A stretch of 64,000 nt of DNA from CAYPPG01 sp964412555. Its GTDB lineage: Bacteria > Hinthialibacterota > Hinthialibacteria > Hinthialibacterales > Hinthialibacteraceae. Position 1 is the first letter of the stretch. Each line of letters begins with the position of its first letter. A program made the translations under genes and the position numbers. The stretch lies in the NCBI GenBank assembly GCA_964412555.1, contig CAYPPG010000035.1:11818-75817 (forward strand), in the 5' to 3' direction. A model generated the notes under the pieces. It was given only the letters and a program-made list of their open reading frames with translations. It did no database searches and had not been told where the DNA came from. Below, in pieces: positions 25,981 through 35,400 of this stretch.

Positions 25981-27444
25981 TTGCGAAACGCACCGTATCA
26001 AAAATCAAGAGGAAGACAACAATCATATTCCAATACAATCAACGCCGGGAATTATACGATTGAATTTACGTTACAGCCCTTGGAGACAGAATGGTCTGTT
26101 CCGAACTTGATGCATCATGGATTTCGCGTAACACCTGAGTTCAACGATGTCGGAGATGTGGAATTGTATTTGACCATTCCGAAGCGGATTCCCTCTGTCA
26201 ATATCATCTCCGCCCAATTCGAGAACGATTTGCAGACGTTTTCGTTTTACACTTTTCGAGGCGAAGAACTACTGCGCAGCAAGGAGCCGATTGTCCTTAC
26301 GGAGGTGGAACCGGAAGTCAATGGTAACATCTATACGGAAGCATCGATTCTTAAAAAGAGTTATATGCACAAATACAAATTCCAGGCGATTCTCAAAAGC
26401 CGTCCCAAAGCGCGCCAGAAACCACCAACTCAACAAAGGCAGCCTGTTTCTTCTCCTGAAACAAAACCGGTTCCTACAACCAGTGGTAATCTGGATGAAG
26501 CGCTCCAGCGGATCAAAAAACTTGAAACAACGGCGGAACAAGTTCTGGAATCCATTTCCGAATTGAATGACAAATTCGATGACAGAAGGGGTTTGATCCC
26601 CATTTCCGAACAACAACCGCCGTCGGAAGTTTCGGTTTCTGCGGAAGCCGATTTCGATAAATTCGTCCATAGTTTAGACCATCAGTTTACCGATCAGGCC
26701 AGCCATATTCTCGAAGAAGCCGCCAAGATCGTTCCGGAGGAGTTGGCCAACAATCAGACATTCCAATCCTTCCAAAAACTTCATCAAGCAGTAGCGGCGA
26801 ACAATCCGAATGTGCAAACGCTCAAGCAGGCGAATTCCTGTTTTCGCCTACCGATCTTGAAATTCAGCGCCGCTGTCGAAGAATCGCTTAAAAAAGTGAA
26901 AGGACCTCAAAAAGAACCTGAGTTTCAGAGTGTCGAAATCCAAACATTCGAGGATTATTATCATTCCGAATATATTACCTATTTATGCCAATGGCTGAAC
27001 AAAGAGACCGAACCGCCTTTAGAGGCTTTCAATCCGGAACTAGCGTATCGGCGCTATATCTTTCTGAAATTTCAGAATCGCTTGCGTGAACTAAAAAAAG
27101 AGAGCAGTACCGTTCAGTTCTCTGAGGAAACATTGACCAAGGAATTGGATGATATGAAAAAGCAGAGTTTGATCCAACACATTGCCGAAATCGAGACATT
27201 GGAAAAGAAACATCTGGCGGAGATACCGACTCTCCCCTCCATCGTCGATCAATACGTAACCGGCATTTTGAATGCGCTGGATATGAAACTCATTCCCGTC
27301 AAACAGGGGGATATTTTCGATCCGAAAGTGCATGAAACCCAGAATTCGACAATCCCAGCCGGTTCTATGGTACAAAAAGTTATTCATCGTGGGATTCGGA
27401 TGAACGACGGGACAATTTTAAGGCGGGCAAAGGTAGTGGCATAG
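25981..27444 (+). CDS. large protein with C-terminal GrpE-type nucleotide-exchange domain
   Basis: This 487-residue protein is read from a TTG at 25981, eight bases after GGGAG; the upstream ATG at 25903 lies inside a palindromic repeat and is unlikely. Residues 1-150 form a beta-rich domain of unknown type, followed by a Pro/Gln-rich linker, a helical region (residues about 195-230 and 240-400) and a long helix. The last 60 residues match the GrpE beta-domain: PVKQGDIFDPKVHETQ, then GSMVQKVIHRGIRMNDG and TILRRAKVVA. Known: GrpE resets DnaK by ADP release. Ordinary GrpE is about 200 residues, so this is an expanded or specialised exchange factor, perhaps for a dedicated Hsp70. No dnaK is adjacent. 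Confidence 0.65.
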   Translation: MRNAPYQKSRGRQQSYSNTINAGNYTIEFTLQPLETEWSVPNLMHHGFRVTPEFNDVGDVELYLTIPKRIPSVNIISAQFENDLQTFSFYTFRGEELLRSKEPIVLTEVEPEVNGNIYTEASILKKSYMHKYKFQAILKSRPKARQKPPTQQRQPVSSPETKPVPTTSGNLDEALQRIKKLETTAEQVLESISELNDKFDDRRGLIPISEQQPPSEVSVSAEADFDKFVHSLDHQFTDQASHILEEAAKIVPEELANNQTFQSFQKLHQAVAANNPNVQTLKQANSCFRLPILKFSAAVEESLKKVKGPQKEPEFQSVEIQTFEDYYHSEYITYLCQWLNKETEPPLEAFNPELAYRRYIFLKFQNRLRELKKESSTVQFSEETLTKELDDMKKQSLIQHIAEIETLEKKHLAEIPTLPSIVDQYVTGILNALDMKLIPVKQGDIFDPKVHETQNSTIPAGSMVQKVIHRGIRMNDGTILRRAKVVA

Positions 27445-27494
27445 GGGATCCGACGTTCTAATAAAGCACATTCCCTCCACCCAAGAAAAACACA

Positions 27495-27851
27495 ATGAAG
27501 AAGCAAACTATCTCTTTCGATGCCGTTAACCAAAGACAAAATCTATTGGATTCGGAATTATCTCGTTTTTTAAAACTATTGATAAATCAATATTATCCAA
27601 AAAAAATCCTGCTGATTGGATCGATGGCGGATGGTTCAATAGAGGAATGGTCTGACCTAGACTTGGTTATCATCAAAGAAACCAACAAACGATTCTTGGA
27701 TCGGACCAAAGAAGTTATGCAACTTCTTCATCCACAAGTTGGGGTAGACATCCTAGTTTATACCCCTGAAGAATTCGAGACTCTCTCTAGTGAACGTGCA
27801 TTCATACATCACGAAATTCTGGAAAAAGGGAAAGTATTGTATGAACGCTAG
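27495..27851 (+). CDS. MNT-type nucleotidyltransferase antitoxin
   Basis: This 118-residue minimal nucleotidyltransferase has the motif LLIGSMADGSIEEWSDLDLV (the G-S and D-x-D of the polymerase-beta fold) and a third acidic position in VGVDILVY. MNT proteins partner HEPN toxins and silence them, in known cases by AMPylation. Its stop lies inside the following HEPN gene (11-base overlap), so the pair is translationally coupled. No clear ribosome site is seen before the ATG at 27495. Confidence 0.85.
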   Translation: MKKQTISFDAVNQRQNLLDSELSRFLKLLINQYYPKKILLIGSMADGSIEEWSDLDLVIIKETNKRFLDRTKEVMQLLHPQVGVDILVYTPEEFETLSSERAFIHHEILEKGKVLYER

Positions 27852-28215
27852 CATTGAGCAATGGTATCATTTTGCACAAGAGGATTTGCGTATGGCAGAA
27901 TTGGCGTTAGAAGAGGGTCTCTTCAATCAAACGTGTTTTCACAGTCAGCAATGTGCTGAAAAAATTATCAAAGGTTTATTACTTTCGCAGGGTAAAACAC
28001 CTCCTCGAACACATTCGTTAGGAGATTTGCTTCCTTTATTACAACCAAATCCATTCAAAACAAATTTAGCAATACAACTCTTGGATCGTTTTTACATTCC
28101 AACCCGCTATCCGGACGCACTCCCTGGCAGCCTTCCAGAAGGATTACCCAATTATGAAGACGCGATGGAAGCAATAGCTGTTGCCCAAAGAATGATTCAA
28201 ACGGTAAATCTATAA
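27841..28215 (+). CDS. HEPN-domain toxin
   Basis: This 124-residue four-helix HEPN protein starts at an ATG that overlaps the MNT gene. It shows the HEPN helix WYHFAQEDLRMAELALEEG, HSQQCAEKIIKGLLLSQ, then the R-x-H region PPRTHSLGDLLPLL that carries the putative RNase residues. Known HEPN/MNT pairs act as toxin-antitoxin modules, often in defence or element maintenance. The longer upstream frame from 27790 is rejected because it would overlap the MNT gene by 62 bases. Confidence 0.85.
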   Translation: MNASIEQWYHFAQEDLRMAELALEEGLFNQTCFHSQQCAEKIIKGLLLSQGKTPPRTHSLGDLLPLLQPNPFKTNLAIQLLDRFYIPTRYPDALPGSLPEGLPNYEDAMEAIAVAQRMIQTVNL

Positions 28216-28322
28216 AATAGTCCTGTCAAAAACCCTTATTTCTTCAGTTAAGAGTAGATTTCTCTTCAACTTACCATCCTTGTAATAGTGGCATTAAGGC
28301 CTCATCCCATTCTGTTGTTCTA

Positions 28323-28560
28323 CTACCTATCTCCACTATAACACCCATATTTCACTAACAATCCCCGCATATACTTAAGCGATTCCACATACCGTTCATC
28401 GAACGTTTCCACCGTTCCCAGCCGCTGGCCTTTCACCATGACCGGGGAACATTGTTCCGCCGATAGCAGGCCGTCATAGCCGTGTCGCGAAGGGCTTCGA
28501 TGAATACTTCCCATTGCATGGGGTCTTTCTCACGTACCTTGAGCGTGGTTCGAACCATAA
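28323..28560 (-). pseudogene. decayed 3' fragment of a sugar phosphate isomerase/epimerase gene
   Basis: On the minus strand 28560-28484 encodes TTLKVREKDPMQWEVFIEAL then RDT, and after a one-base deletion near 28483 the frame continues GYDGLLSAEQCSPVMV, then ETFDERYVESLKYMRGLL and a stop at 28323. The combined sequence matches the C-terminal end of TIM-barrel sugar epimerases (W-x-x-FIEALRDxGYDG, then ESLKYMRGLL). The 5' part of the gene is missing, and a pseudopilin gene begins 63 bases away in the opposite direction. Bases 28216-28322 hold nothing recognisable. Confidence 0.65.
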
Positions 28561-28622
28561 AACCATTTGACAAACTCACATATCTGATTCTATGATGGCA
28601 TAAAACAAACAGGTTTCCGAGA

Positions 28623-29243
28623 ATGAATGCAAAGAAAAATGCGTTTACCCTGATCGAACTTCTGATCGTCGTTGCTATCATCGGTATTCTTGCCGCCATC
28701 GCCGTTCCGAATTTTCTCCAAGCGCAGACACGAGCCAAAGTGGCCAAAGCGGTGAGTAATATGAAGGCCGTTGAAACAGGCCTGGAAATGTATTACCTCG
28801 ACAAAGGTTCCTATCCCCGCTGGGCGTGGGACGGGTGGGGCAATCCGGCTGCCCACTATACCGGTTTTCGCGATCTCACGACACCGGTCACCTATATCAC
28901 CGGGGATAGCGCATTCCGAAATCCGTTCAAAGTGGAATACATCAATGATATCAAAGTGCCTGACGGGCGGGAACTCGATCCTTTTTTCGAATTGGGGACA
29001 TTTCATTATGAAGGTTCGAACGTATCCGGAAGAGCCGTGACACCGTTCGATCATTCCACGTTTCCGCGCAACGTGTGGATGTTGGAAAGTTCCGGTCCCG
29101 ACAGCGCGGACGATTATAACGGTCATAACTATCCGCAATATGGAGTGGCATATAACACCAGCAATGGACTAATGAGCCGTGGAGACATCTTTCACGGGGG
29201 TGGTGTGTATGTTGCGGAATGGGTGGGCAAATTGCCGTTTTAA
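28623..29243 (+). CDS. type II secretion/type IV pilin-like pseudopilin
   Basis: This 206-residue prepilin has a short basic leader MNAKKNA and then the class III cleavage and methylation region FTLIELLIVVAIIGILAAIA, cut before Phe, followed by a long amphipathic helix (PNFLQAQTRAKVAKAVSNM). The soluble domain ends GDIFHGGGVYVAEWVG. It resembles the many stand-alone GspG-like pseudopilins of planctomycete-like bacteria. No secretion ATPase or prepilin peptidase is nearby. Its stop overlaps that of the convergent gene by four bases. Confidence 0.85.
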   Translation: MNAKKNAFTLIELLIVVAIIGILAAIAVPNFLQAQTRAKVAKAVSNMKAVETGLEMYYLDKGSYPRWAWDGWGNPAAHYTGFRDLTTPVTYITGDSAFRNPFKVEYINDIKVPDGRELDPFFELGTFHYEGSNVSGRAVTPFDHSTFPRNVWMLESSGPDSADDYNGHNYPQYGVAYNTSNGLMSRGDIFHGGGVYVAEWVGKLPF

Positions 29244-32149
29244 TTCTCGGTTACCACCGATTTCATTGTTTTATATTGTTGGAGTGATTGGTTCAAGAAT
29301 GTATCTTCCGAATCGATGGTTTGTGCTTTCGTAAATGCCTGGCCGGCTGCTTCCCATTCCTGCAAATGTGCATGGCTGAGGGCGAGAAACGTCCATCCCG
29401 TCACCCAATCCGGACGTTTTTGTAAAATGCCTTGATAGACCCATATCGTTTGTCGGTATTTTTCCTGATTCCATAATTTCACTGCCGCCCGATATGCCTC
29501 ATCCACGGATAAATCCAATAAGCGATCCAGAATCGGCTGAAAACGTATTTCATCGGAAGAAGACGCGATCAATTTTTCAGCTAAGAGATATGAATTGTCA
29601 TACTTATCGGGATCGTCAGGAGCGATCCGCATCGCATAATCGGCAAGAGGTTGACGTATGGCCGGATACTCATAAAGATCCAAGATTCGCAGCCACGGTT
29701 CGAAAACCGAAAGGGAGAGTGAGTCATCATGCAAACGCCGAAACCGGTTGATCCACTGATTCGGATCGACATAATTCATCAATAGACGATCCACATTTTC
29801 TTGTTGTTTTTTAGGAAGAAAAATTCGCAAAGGCGCGTAAAATTCTAAACGGAGATCGAGATCAGTATTCAAATCGTCGACCGGATCGTTCTCGAGTAAG
29901 GCATGAATCTCTTGCTCAGAAAGGAAAAAACTCTCCAACATCAGAGAAACAACATCGGAAGTCCCAAAATTCGTTTGTAGATCGGACTGAACAGCCGGGA
30001 ATGTGTTGATAACCGATTGAGCAGTTTCCAACATCTCAAGATCAGGAACTAAAGGCGCATCGGAAACAAGAAACAATGTATCCGACTCATTAATGCGAAT
30101 CACGGCGGCATGAGGAAACACATCCAAAATAGTCCGCGCGATCAAACAGTAATCCGTCAGACTGAAATGATAAGTGTGAATCCACTGCGTCAGGATTCCA
30201 CCCGGGCGTAGCTGCTCACGCACCTGTATATAAAACTCTCGGGTAAACAGATTCGAAATTCCCGCCATCCACGGATTGGACGGTTCGGACAAAATCAAAT
30301 CGAATTGTTTTCCACATCCTTCGAGATAACTGCGGCCGTCATCCGAAACCATCGTAAAGTTTGGTGAACGATACGGACGGTGATTGACATCCGCAAACAA
30401 ATGACCAGCTTCGAAAATCACCGGTTCGATTTCACAGCAAGTCACCTTTGTATCCGGAAATAACAAACACGCACCGGCCGTCGAACCGCTGCCATACCCG
30501 ATTACGAGAATATCTTTCGCTTCAGGACGGTAAAATAGGCTAAAGTATGCCAATCCTTTCTGCATGCGCATATCGCCGTATTTCGTCGCATCGATTTTCC
30601 CGTTTACCCGCAGGTAATATTCCTTATCGAATCGAGTGACCAAGACATTGGCTAATCCCCCCTCTTTAAAATAGATCACCTCATCTTCTTGCTGAAAGGT
30701 ATCCGCATAGTCATATCCATAGAGATATAATCCCATATCTGTTTTCAAAGGATTGATCGGTTTTGAGGTGTAGACAGTTACCAAGAGGAGAAAAATGGCC
30801 GTCAATATAACGGGACGTCTAGCTTCACGGTATGAATTTGGGAATATAATAAAAAGCACCGGTAAATACAAAGACATCGCCAACGCCGCCGTAATATAGG
30901 TTCCGTACATCGGAATCAACAAGAAGAAACAAACGAATACTCCGAGAATACTCCCACCCGTATTCCATGCGTAAATGTTACCCACAACAGAGCCGATGCC
31001 GTGAGTTTTCCAACGAACCAAATCCACGAAAAAGGGAAAAAGAAATCCCATACAAAAAGTGGGGAGAAACTGTAGAACCATACTAACGCCGGAACCGATC
31101 AATGCATTCATGATGAGATCGGCCCGCCATTCGCGTAAATATCCTAACCATAGCGTCAATGGAGGGATCGAAGCAAATCCGATAGAAACCGAGAGGATAA
31201 GGAGAGAAATCACGAGGAGCAATGTCCGTTCAAGATTCTGAATTTTGTTCACTGACCTGCTATAAAAAAGGCTGCCCAACGCAATGCCGAATAAAAAGAC
31301 AAACAGCATCGCCGAGAATGCATAGGTCGTTCCTCCCAGCATCACTGCCAGTTTTCGCGTCCATACGACTTGTAAAATAAGCGAAGCACAGCCGGCCATT
31401 GCTGCTGCAATGTAAATACCCCGCACAGAAATAGAAGGTAGCACTCTTCCTATCAATTGCGGAAACAGAGTATCCATATTCGATGATTCTTCCAGAAATT
31501 TTCCTTTGACTTCCGGCTTCATCCACAGAAGAAGACATCCACTGCCGGCTACGATCCAATTCAATGCTATGGCAATCCAATTCGTTCCGATCATGCCGAA
31601 TAATGGAAGGAAATAAAAACCGGCTATCAAACATCCCATTGCAGCGCCCAGCGTATTGAACGCATATAACCATCCTGTCGTTTCCCTTCCCCATGGATAA
31701 TTAGCCAGAAAATGCCGAACCATCAGAGGCAATGTACCGCCCATCAACATACAAGGAGGACCGATGACCAACAGTGTCAACAGAAAGCGCGGCAAGAATT
31801 GCAAAACCGGGGATATATTCAAATAAGGATATAAAGACGAGGATAAGCGATTGAGCACGCTGATTTCTGCAGGGACGAGCAACGCCAATACGCCGATCAG
31901 CGCTTCACAAATACAATACCAAAGCAAAGGAGACCGGACTTTGTCCGCCCATCGGCCGAACCAATAAGCACCGAATGACAATCCAAACAAGAACGCGACG
32001 AGCACGACCGCCTGCGCCAGTGTCGAGTTCCCCCAAACATGTGTGAAACGCTTGAACCAGATCACCTCATAGACGAGGGATGCGAATCCTGAGAGGAAAA
32101 AGAGGCTTGAAACTATTCCAACAAGAGCACGAGAGAATGTTATCATCAT
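29240..32149 (-). CDS. membrane protein with spermidine-synthase-like domain and C-terminal TPR
   Basis: This 969-residue fusion begins with about twelve membrane segments of the MFS-like type found in fused spermidine synthases (for example LFFLSGFASLVYEVIWFKRF, then PCMLMGGTLPLMVRHFL). The aminopropyltransferase-like Rossmann domain at about residues 480-730 has ILVIGYGSGSTAGACLL, CCEIEPVIFEAGHLF and SEPSNPWMAGISNLF. The last 150 residues contain TPR-like helices. The polyamine-binding residues of true SpeE are not evident, so the substrate is unknown. Start chosen at ATG 32149 rather than the TTG at 32155; the ribosome site is weak either way. Confidence 0.8.
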   Translation of the reverse strand: MMITFSRALVGIVSSLFFLSGFASLVYEVIWFKRFTHVWGNSTLAQAVVLVAFLFGLSFGAYWFGRWADKVRSPLLWYCICEALIGVLALLVPAEISVLNRLSSSLYPYLNISPVLQFLPRFLLTLLVIGPPCMLMGGTLPLMVRHFLANYPWGRETTGWLYAFNTLGAAMGCLIAGFYFLPLFGMIGTNWIAIALNWIVAGSGCLLLWMKPEVKGKFLEESSNMDTLFPQLIGRVLPSISVRGIYIAAAMAGCASLILQVVWTRKLAVMLGGTTYAFSAMLFVFLFGIALGSLFYSRSVNKIQNLERTLLLVISLLILSVSIGFASIPPLTLWLGYLREWRADLIMNALIGSGVSMVLQFLPTFCMGFLFPFFVDLVRWKTHGIGSVVGNIYAWNTGGSILGVFVCFFLLIPMYGTYITAALAMSLYLPVLFIIFPNSYREARRPVILTAIFLLLVTVYTSKPINPLKTDMGLYLYGYDYADTFQQEDEVIYFKEGGLANVLVTRFDKEYYLRVNGKIDATKYGDMRMQKGLAYFSLFYRPEAKDILVIGYGSGSTAGACLLFPDTKVTCCEIEPVIFEAGHLFADVNHRPYRSPNFTMVSDDGRSYLEGCGKQFDLILSEPSNPWMAGISNLFTREFYIQVREQLRPGGILTQWIHTYHFSLTDYCLIARTILDVFPHAAVIRINESDTLFLVSDAPLVPDLEMLETAQSVINTFPAVQSDLQTNFGTSDVVSLMLESFFLSEQEIHALLENDPVDDLNTDLDLRLEFYAPLRIFLPKKQQENVDRLLMNYVDPNQWINRFRRLHDDSLSLSVFEPWLRILDLYEYPAIRQPLADYAMRIAPDDPDKYDNSYLLAEKLIASSSDEIRFQPILDRLLDLSVDEAYRAAVKLWNQEKYRQTIWVYQGILQKRPDWVTGWTFLALSHAHLQEWEAAGQAFTKAQTIDSEDTFLNQSLQQYKTMKSVVTEN

Positions 32150-32262
32150 GATCAATGAAATGAAAAACTAGGTTTAAATGATCAGAAATTCCTGTATACT
32201 ATCTGCCATGTGATTTGAAACGATTCATGAACCAGATTGCTATCAGTAGGAGGTTAAAACCG

Positions 32263-32427
32263 ATGCCAACCTATACGTACGAATGTGAAAAATGCAAAAA
32301 GAGTTTCGACAAAGAAATGTCCATCGAGGAACATGAAAACACGAAAGTCAAATGCCCGAAATGCAACAGTCAAAAAGTGCATCGCATTTATGAACCTTTT
32401 CTTGCACAGACGGCCAAAAAATCCTAA
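32263..32427 (+). CDS. FmdB-family zinc ribbon protein
   Basis: This 54-residue protein has the FmdB signature MPTYTYECEKCKKSF with CxxC at 8-11 and a second CxxC in KCPKCNS. FmdB proteins are small putative regulators with one zinc ribbon. A strong AGGAGGT stands before the ATG at 32263; the longer frame from 32215 would bury it. Convergent with the sensor kinase, with four bases between stops. Confidence 0.8.
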   Translation: MPTYTYECEKCKKSFDKEMSIEEHENTKVKCPKCNSQKVHRIYEPFLAQTAKKS

Positions 32428-32431
32428 AAAC

Positions 32432-35400
32432 TCATGATTTTTCGGGAGGAAGGAAAACAGCAATTTCCGTTCCTTTCCCATATTCACTCGTAACCGAAAC
32501 CCATCCTTTATGCTTCCGTACAATCCCATAGACACTCGCCAGTCCTAATCCCGATCCCTTTCCTACCTCTTTTGTCGTAAAAAAAGGTTCGAAGATTTTA
32601 TCACGGATGTCAGGGCTAATCCCACATCCGTTATCTTTGACACGAACAACGACAAATGTACTCTGACGCGCCTGAGGATTTTTCTTGCATTCGGCTTCCC
32701 CCACTTCTGCGAAATCGGTTTCCATCGTAATGGAAAAGGATTCCAGCTGCCGCGTATTCAGTACCTCCCCCCAAAGAATGCGATGAATCGCTTCCTGGGC
32801 GTTTGTACACAAATTCATGAGCAGGGAATGTAAATGTAACGGATCTCCTTTTACGGCGGGAATATCGTTTCGCAAGTGGGTTATGATTTCAATATGCTGG
32901 TCCACTGTTTCTTGCAGAAGCAAGGAGACATTCTCGACAATTTCATTGATCTGAATTTGTTTCATTTCGACTTGTGATTTTCGGCTGAATAACAATAATT
33001 GTTGGACCAAGTCCGCCGTGCGATCCGCAGCCTTTGCCGCGACCGAAAGATATTTTTTCATTTTCGTAGAGGCGTCCATTTGGGCTAAATTGATATTTCC
33101 GATAATCCCAGTCAGGAGATTATTGAAATCATGGGCAATTCCACCCGCCAGCAAACCGACCGCTTCTAATTTTTGAGAATGGAGCAGCTGTGTTTCCAGT
33201 CGTTTTCTCTCTTCTTCCGCTCGTTTGTGAGCCGTAATATCGCTGCCGATACACAACAATTCCGTAAGATTCCCTTTTTTGTCAAAGACGGCTTTGCTCG
33301 TCCAGGCAACCCATACTTTATTCCCGTCTTTCTTCACATTTTCACATTCATGATATGCATACTGATCGGGAGAAACCAAAAGATCGTGTATGACATCACT
33401 CAACTCCCGTCCCCTCGTTTCTTCTTTGGGGAAAATGGTATCCAGGACATTCTTATCTTGAATTTCCTCGCTTGAATACCCGAAAAACATCTGAGCAAAT
33501 TCATTGAAAAACGTAATCTTCCCTTCCGGAGTAATTCGTAAAATAATGCTATTGGCGTTCTGCACCAAATCCCTATATTTCGCTTCACTGGCTTGCAGAG
33601 CGTGAGTTCGTTCGTCCACCATCGCTTCCAGGTTCCCCGCATACATGGCCAATTTGCGGCGTGCTCGGAAGGCAACAAGCGCCAAGATACCAATCACCAT
33701 CATGATCATAAATACGAAACTTTTGAACCATGCGGATTCCAACATCGAAAGTGGATAAACAGTGATATGCATTGCGGCAGGAGTCGAATCCACATCAAAA
33801 TCTTCATCTTGTGCGCGCACACGAATAACATGTTTGCCCGGCCTCAATCCGGCCAGCGGTAGTCCCCCATCGGGTAACGTTTGAAAGTCATTCCATTCCC
33901 CGTAATTCACTTGCCAAGAAAACAGCATTTCTCGCGGACGGCTGGATGGCATATTTTTCATCCGTCCACTGCATTGGATTCGGATACTACTTCCTTCTAC
34001 AATTCGTTCCGGTGAATTGGAAATGAAGGTTTCCGGTGGAATTCCATCCGGTTGATAACAGAGAACCGAATGATCAACTTGCAACCACAGCTTTTCGCCT
34101 TTTCCTTTGACAAGACGAAGAACCGGTTGAGGTTCCGGTAAAGTCAACTGAATCGGCGGCTGATTCCAATCCGGCGGTATCATGAACACTTTTTCATAAC
34201 CACCGATATAGATCATATCCTGATCATCTTTGATTCCACATTCGCGGGTATCCCCTCTATAGAATATCCAACCTTCCCGTTTCGGTTCCAGTATGGCAAT
34301 GCCGCCGTGAAACAAATTTTTCCCCCGTAAAGCGACCCATTCCTCCCCCTCCCGGAAAAAAAGAGCAAAGACGGTTCGATCTAAAATCCCAGACATGGAA
34401 TCCCATAGAACAGTAGGACTTCCATATTTATAGATGGAAAGAAGCCTATCACCGTAAACCCAAAGATTTCGGGAGGGATCGATAGCGAAATTGAATGATC
34501 CATCCCGTTCGGATATTCGACCCACAACGAGAGGAACAGTTTTTTGTTGTGTTTTATTCAAATAATGAAAAACATAATGATTGGCTGAGGAGTGATTCGT
34601 GAGCAACCAAATGCCTTCCTTCGAATCCGGTTGCCCCCCGACAATCTGAACAGATTGGAAATCTTCAGGTGTTTTCTTATGCCAGTTCGTTTCATCAAAG
34701 TACGCGATTTGATTTTGCTTCTTTACATCAATCCCATATGCCCATATCGAACCGGACGGATCAGCAACCAATCCGCTGATTTGTTGGAATCCGATTTCTG
34801 AAGCCGCATAGGAAACAGTATCCCGATCGATCCAATGGATGATTTCCTCGTTTGACCAACTCCAAACACCTTGATCGGCATCGAGAAGAAAAGAGCGATG
34901 AGATGACGAAACTTCATACCACTCTTTCTCATCCTTGACAATCAATTTCTCTCCTGCAAACCAAATCCGGCCGTCTCCGTCCCGTAATTGTGGTGTCGGC
35001 AATTCGCTGTATTTCGTCCATCTTTGGTTTTTGCGTTCCCAACGAGCAAGACAATTGTATCCCACACTCCAAACGGATCCATCCGGCGCTTCTTTGACAC
35101 ACTCAACATCGCCGGCTAATGAGTGGAATGCATAAGAAGCCAATTGAAATCGGTTAATATCCCATTGGAAAAAGCCACGATGTGTTCCTCCGAGTAACAT
35201 ACTTGTGATCAATCGCCGATCATGAGTGGTACAAAACCGAGGAGACTGTGACAAATTGATCGTTTGTTTTTTCCACGTATCATCCTCAAGTATAAACAAT
35301 GCTTTTGTCGTACTGACAAATACGCCTTGTCCAGGTATTTCCACGATGTCCCATACTGTCATTTCTGTATTGTCGAAACCGGCTTCTTGTAAGGGGTTGA

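Noticed and set aside
28433..28747. 104-codon minus-strand ORF overlapping the pseudopilin
   Set aside because: Its N-terminal half is antisense to the conserved pilin leader; only the C-terminal part belongs to the decayed epimerase gene.
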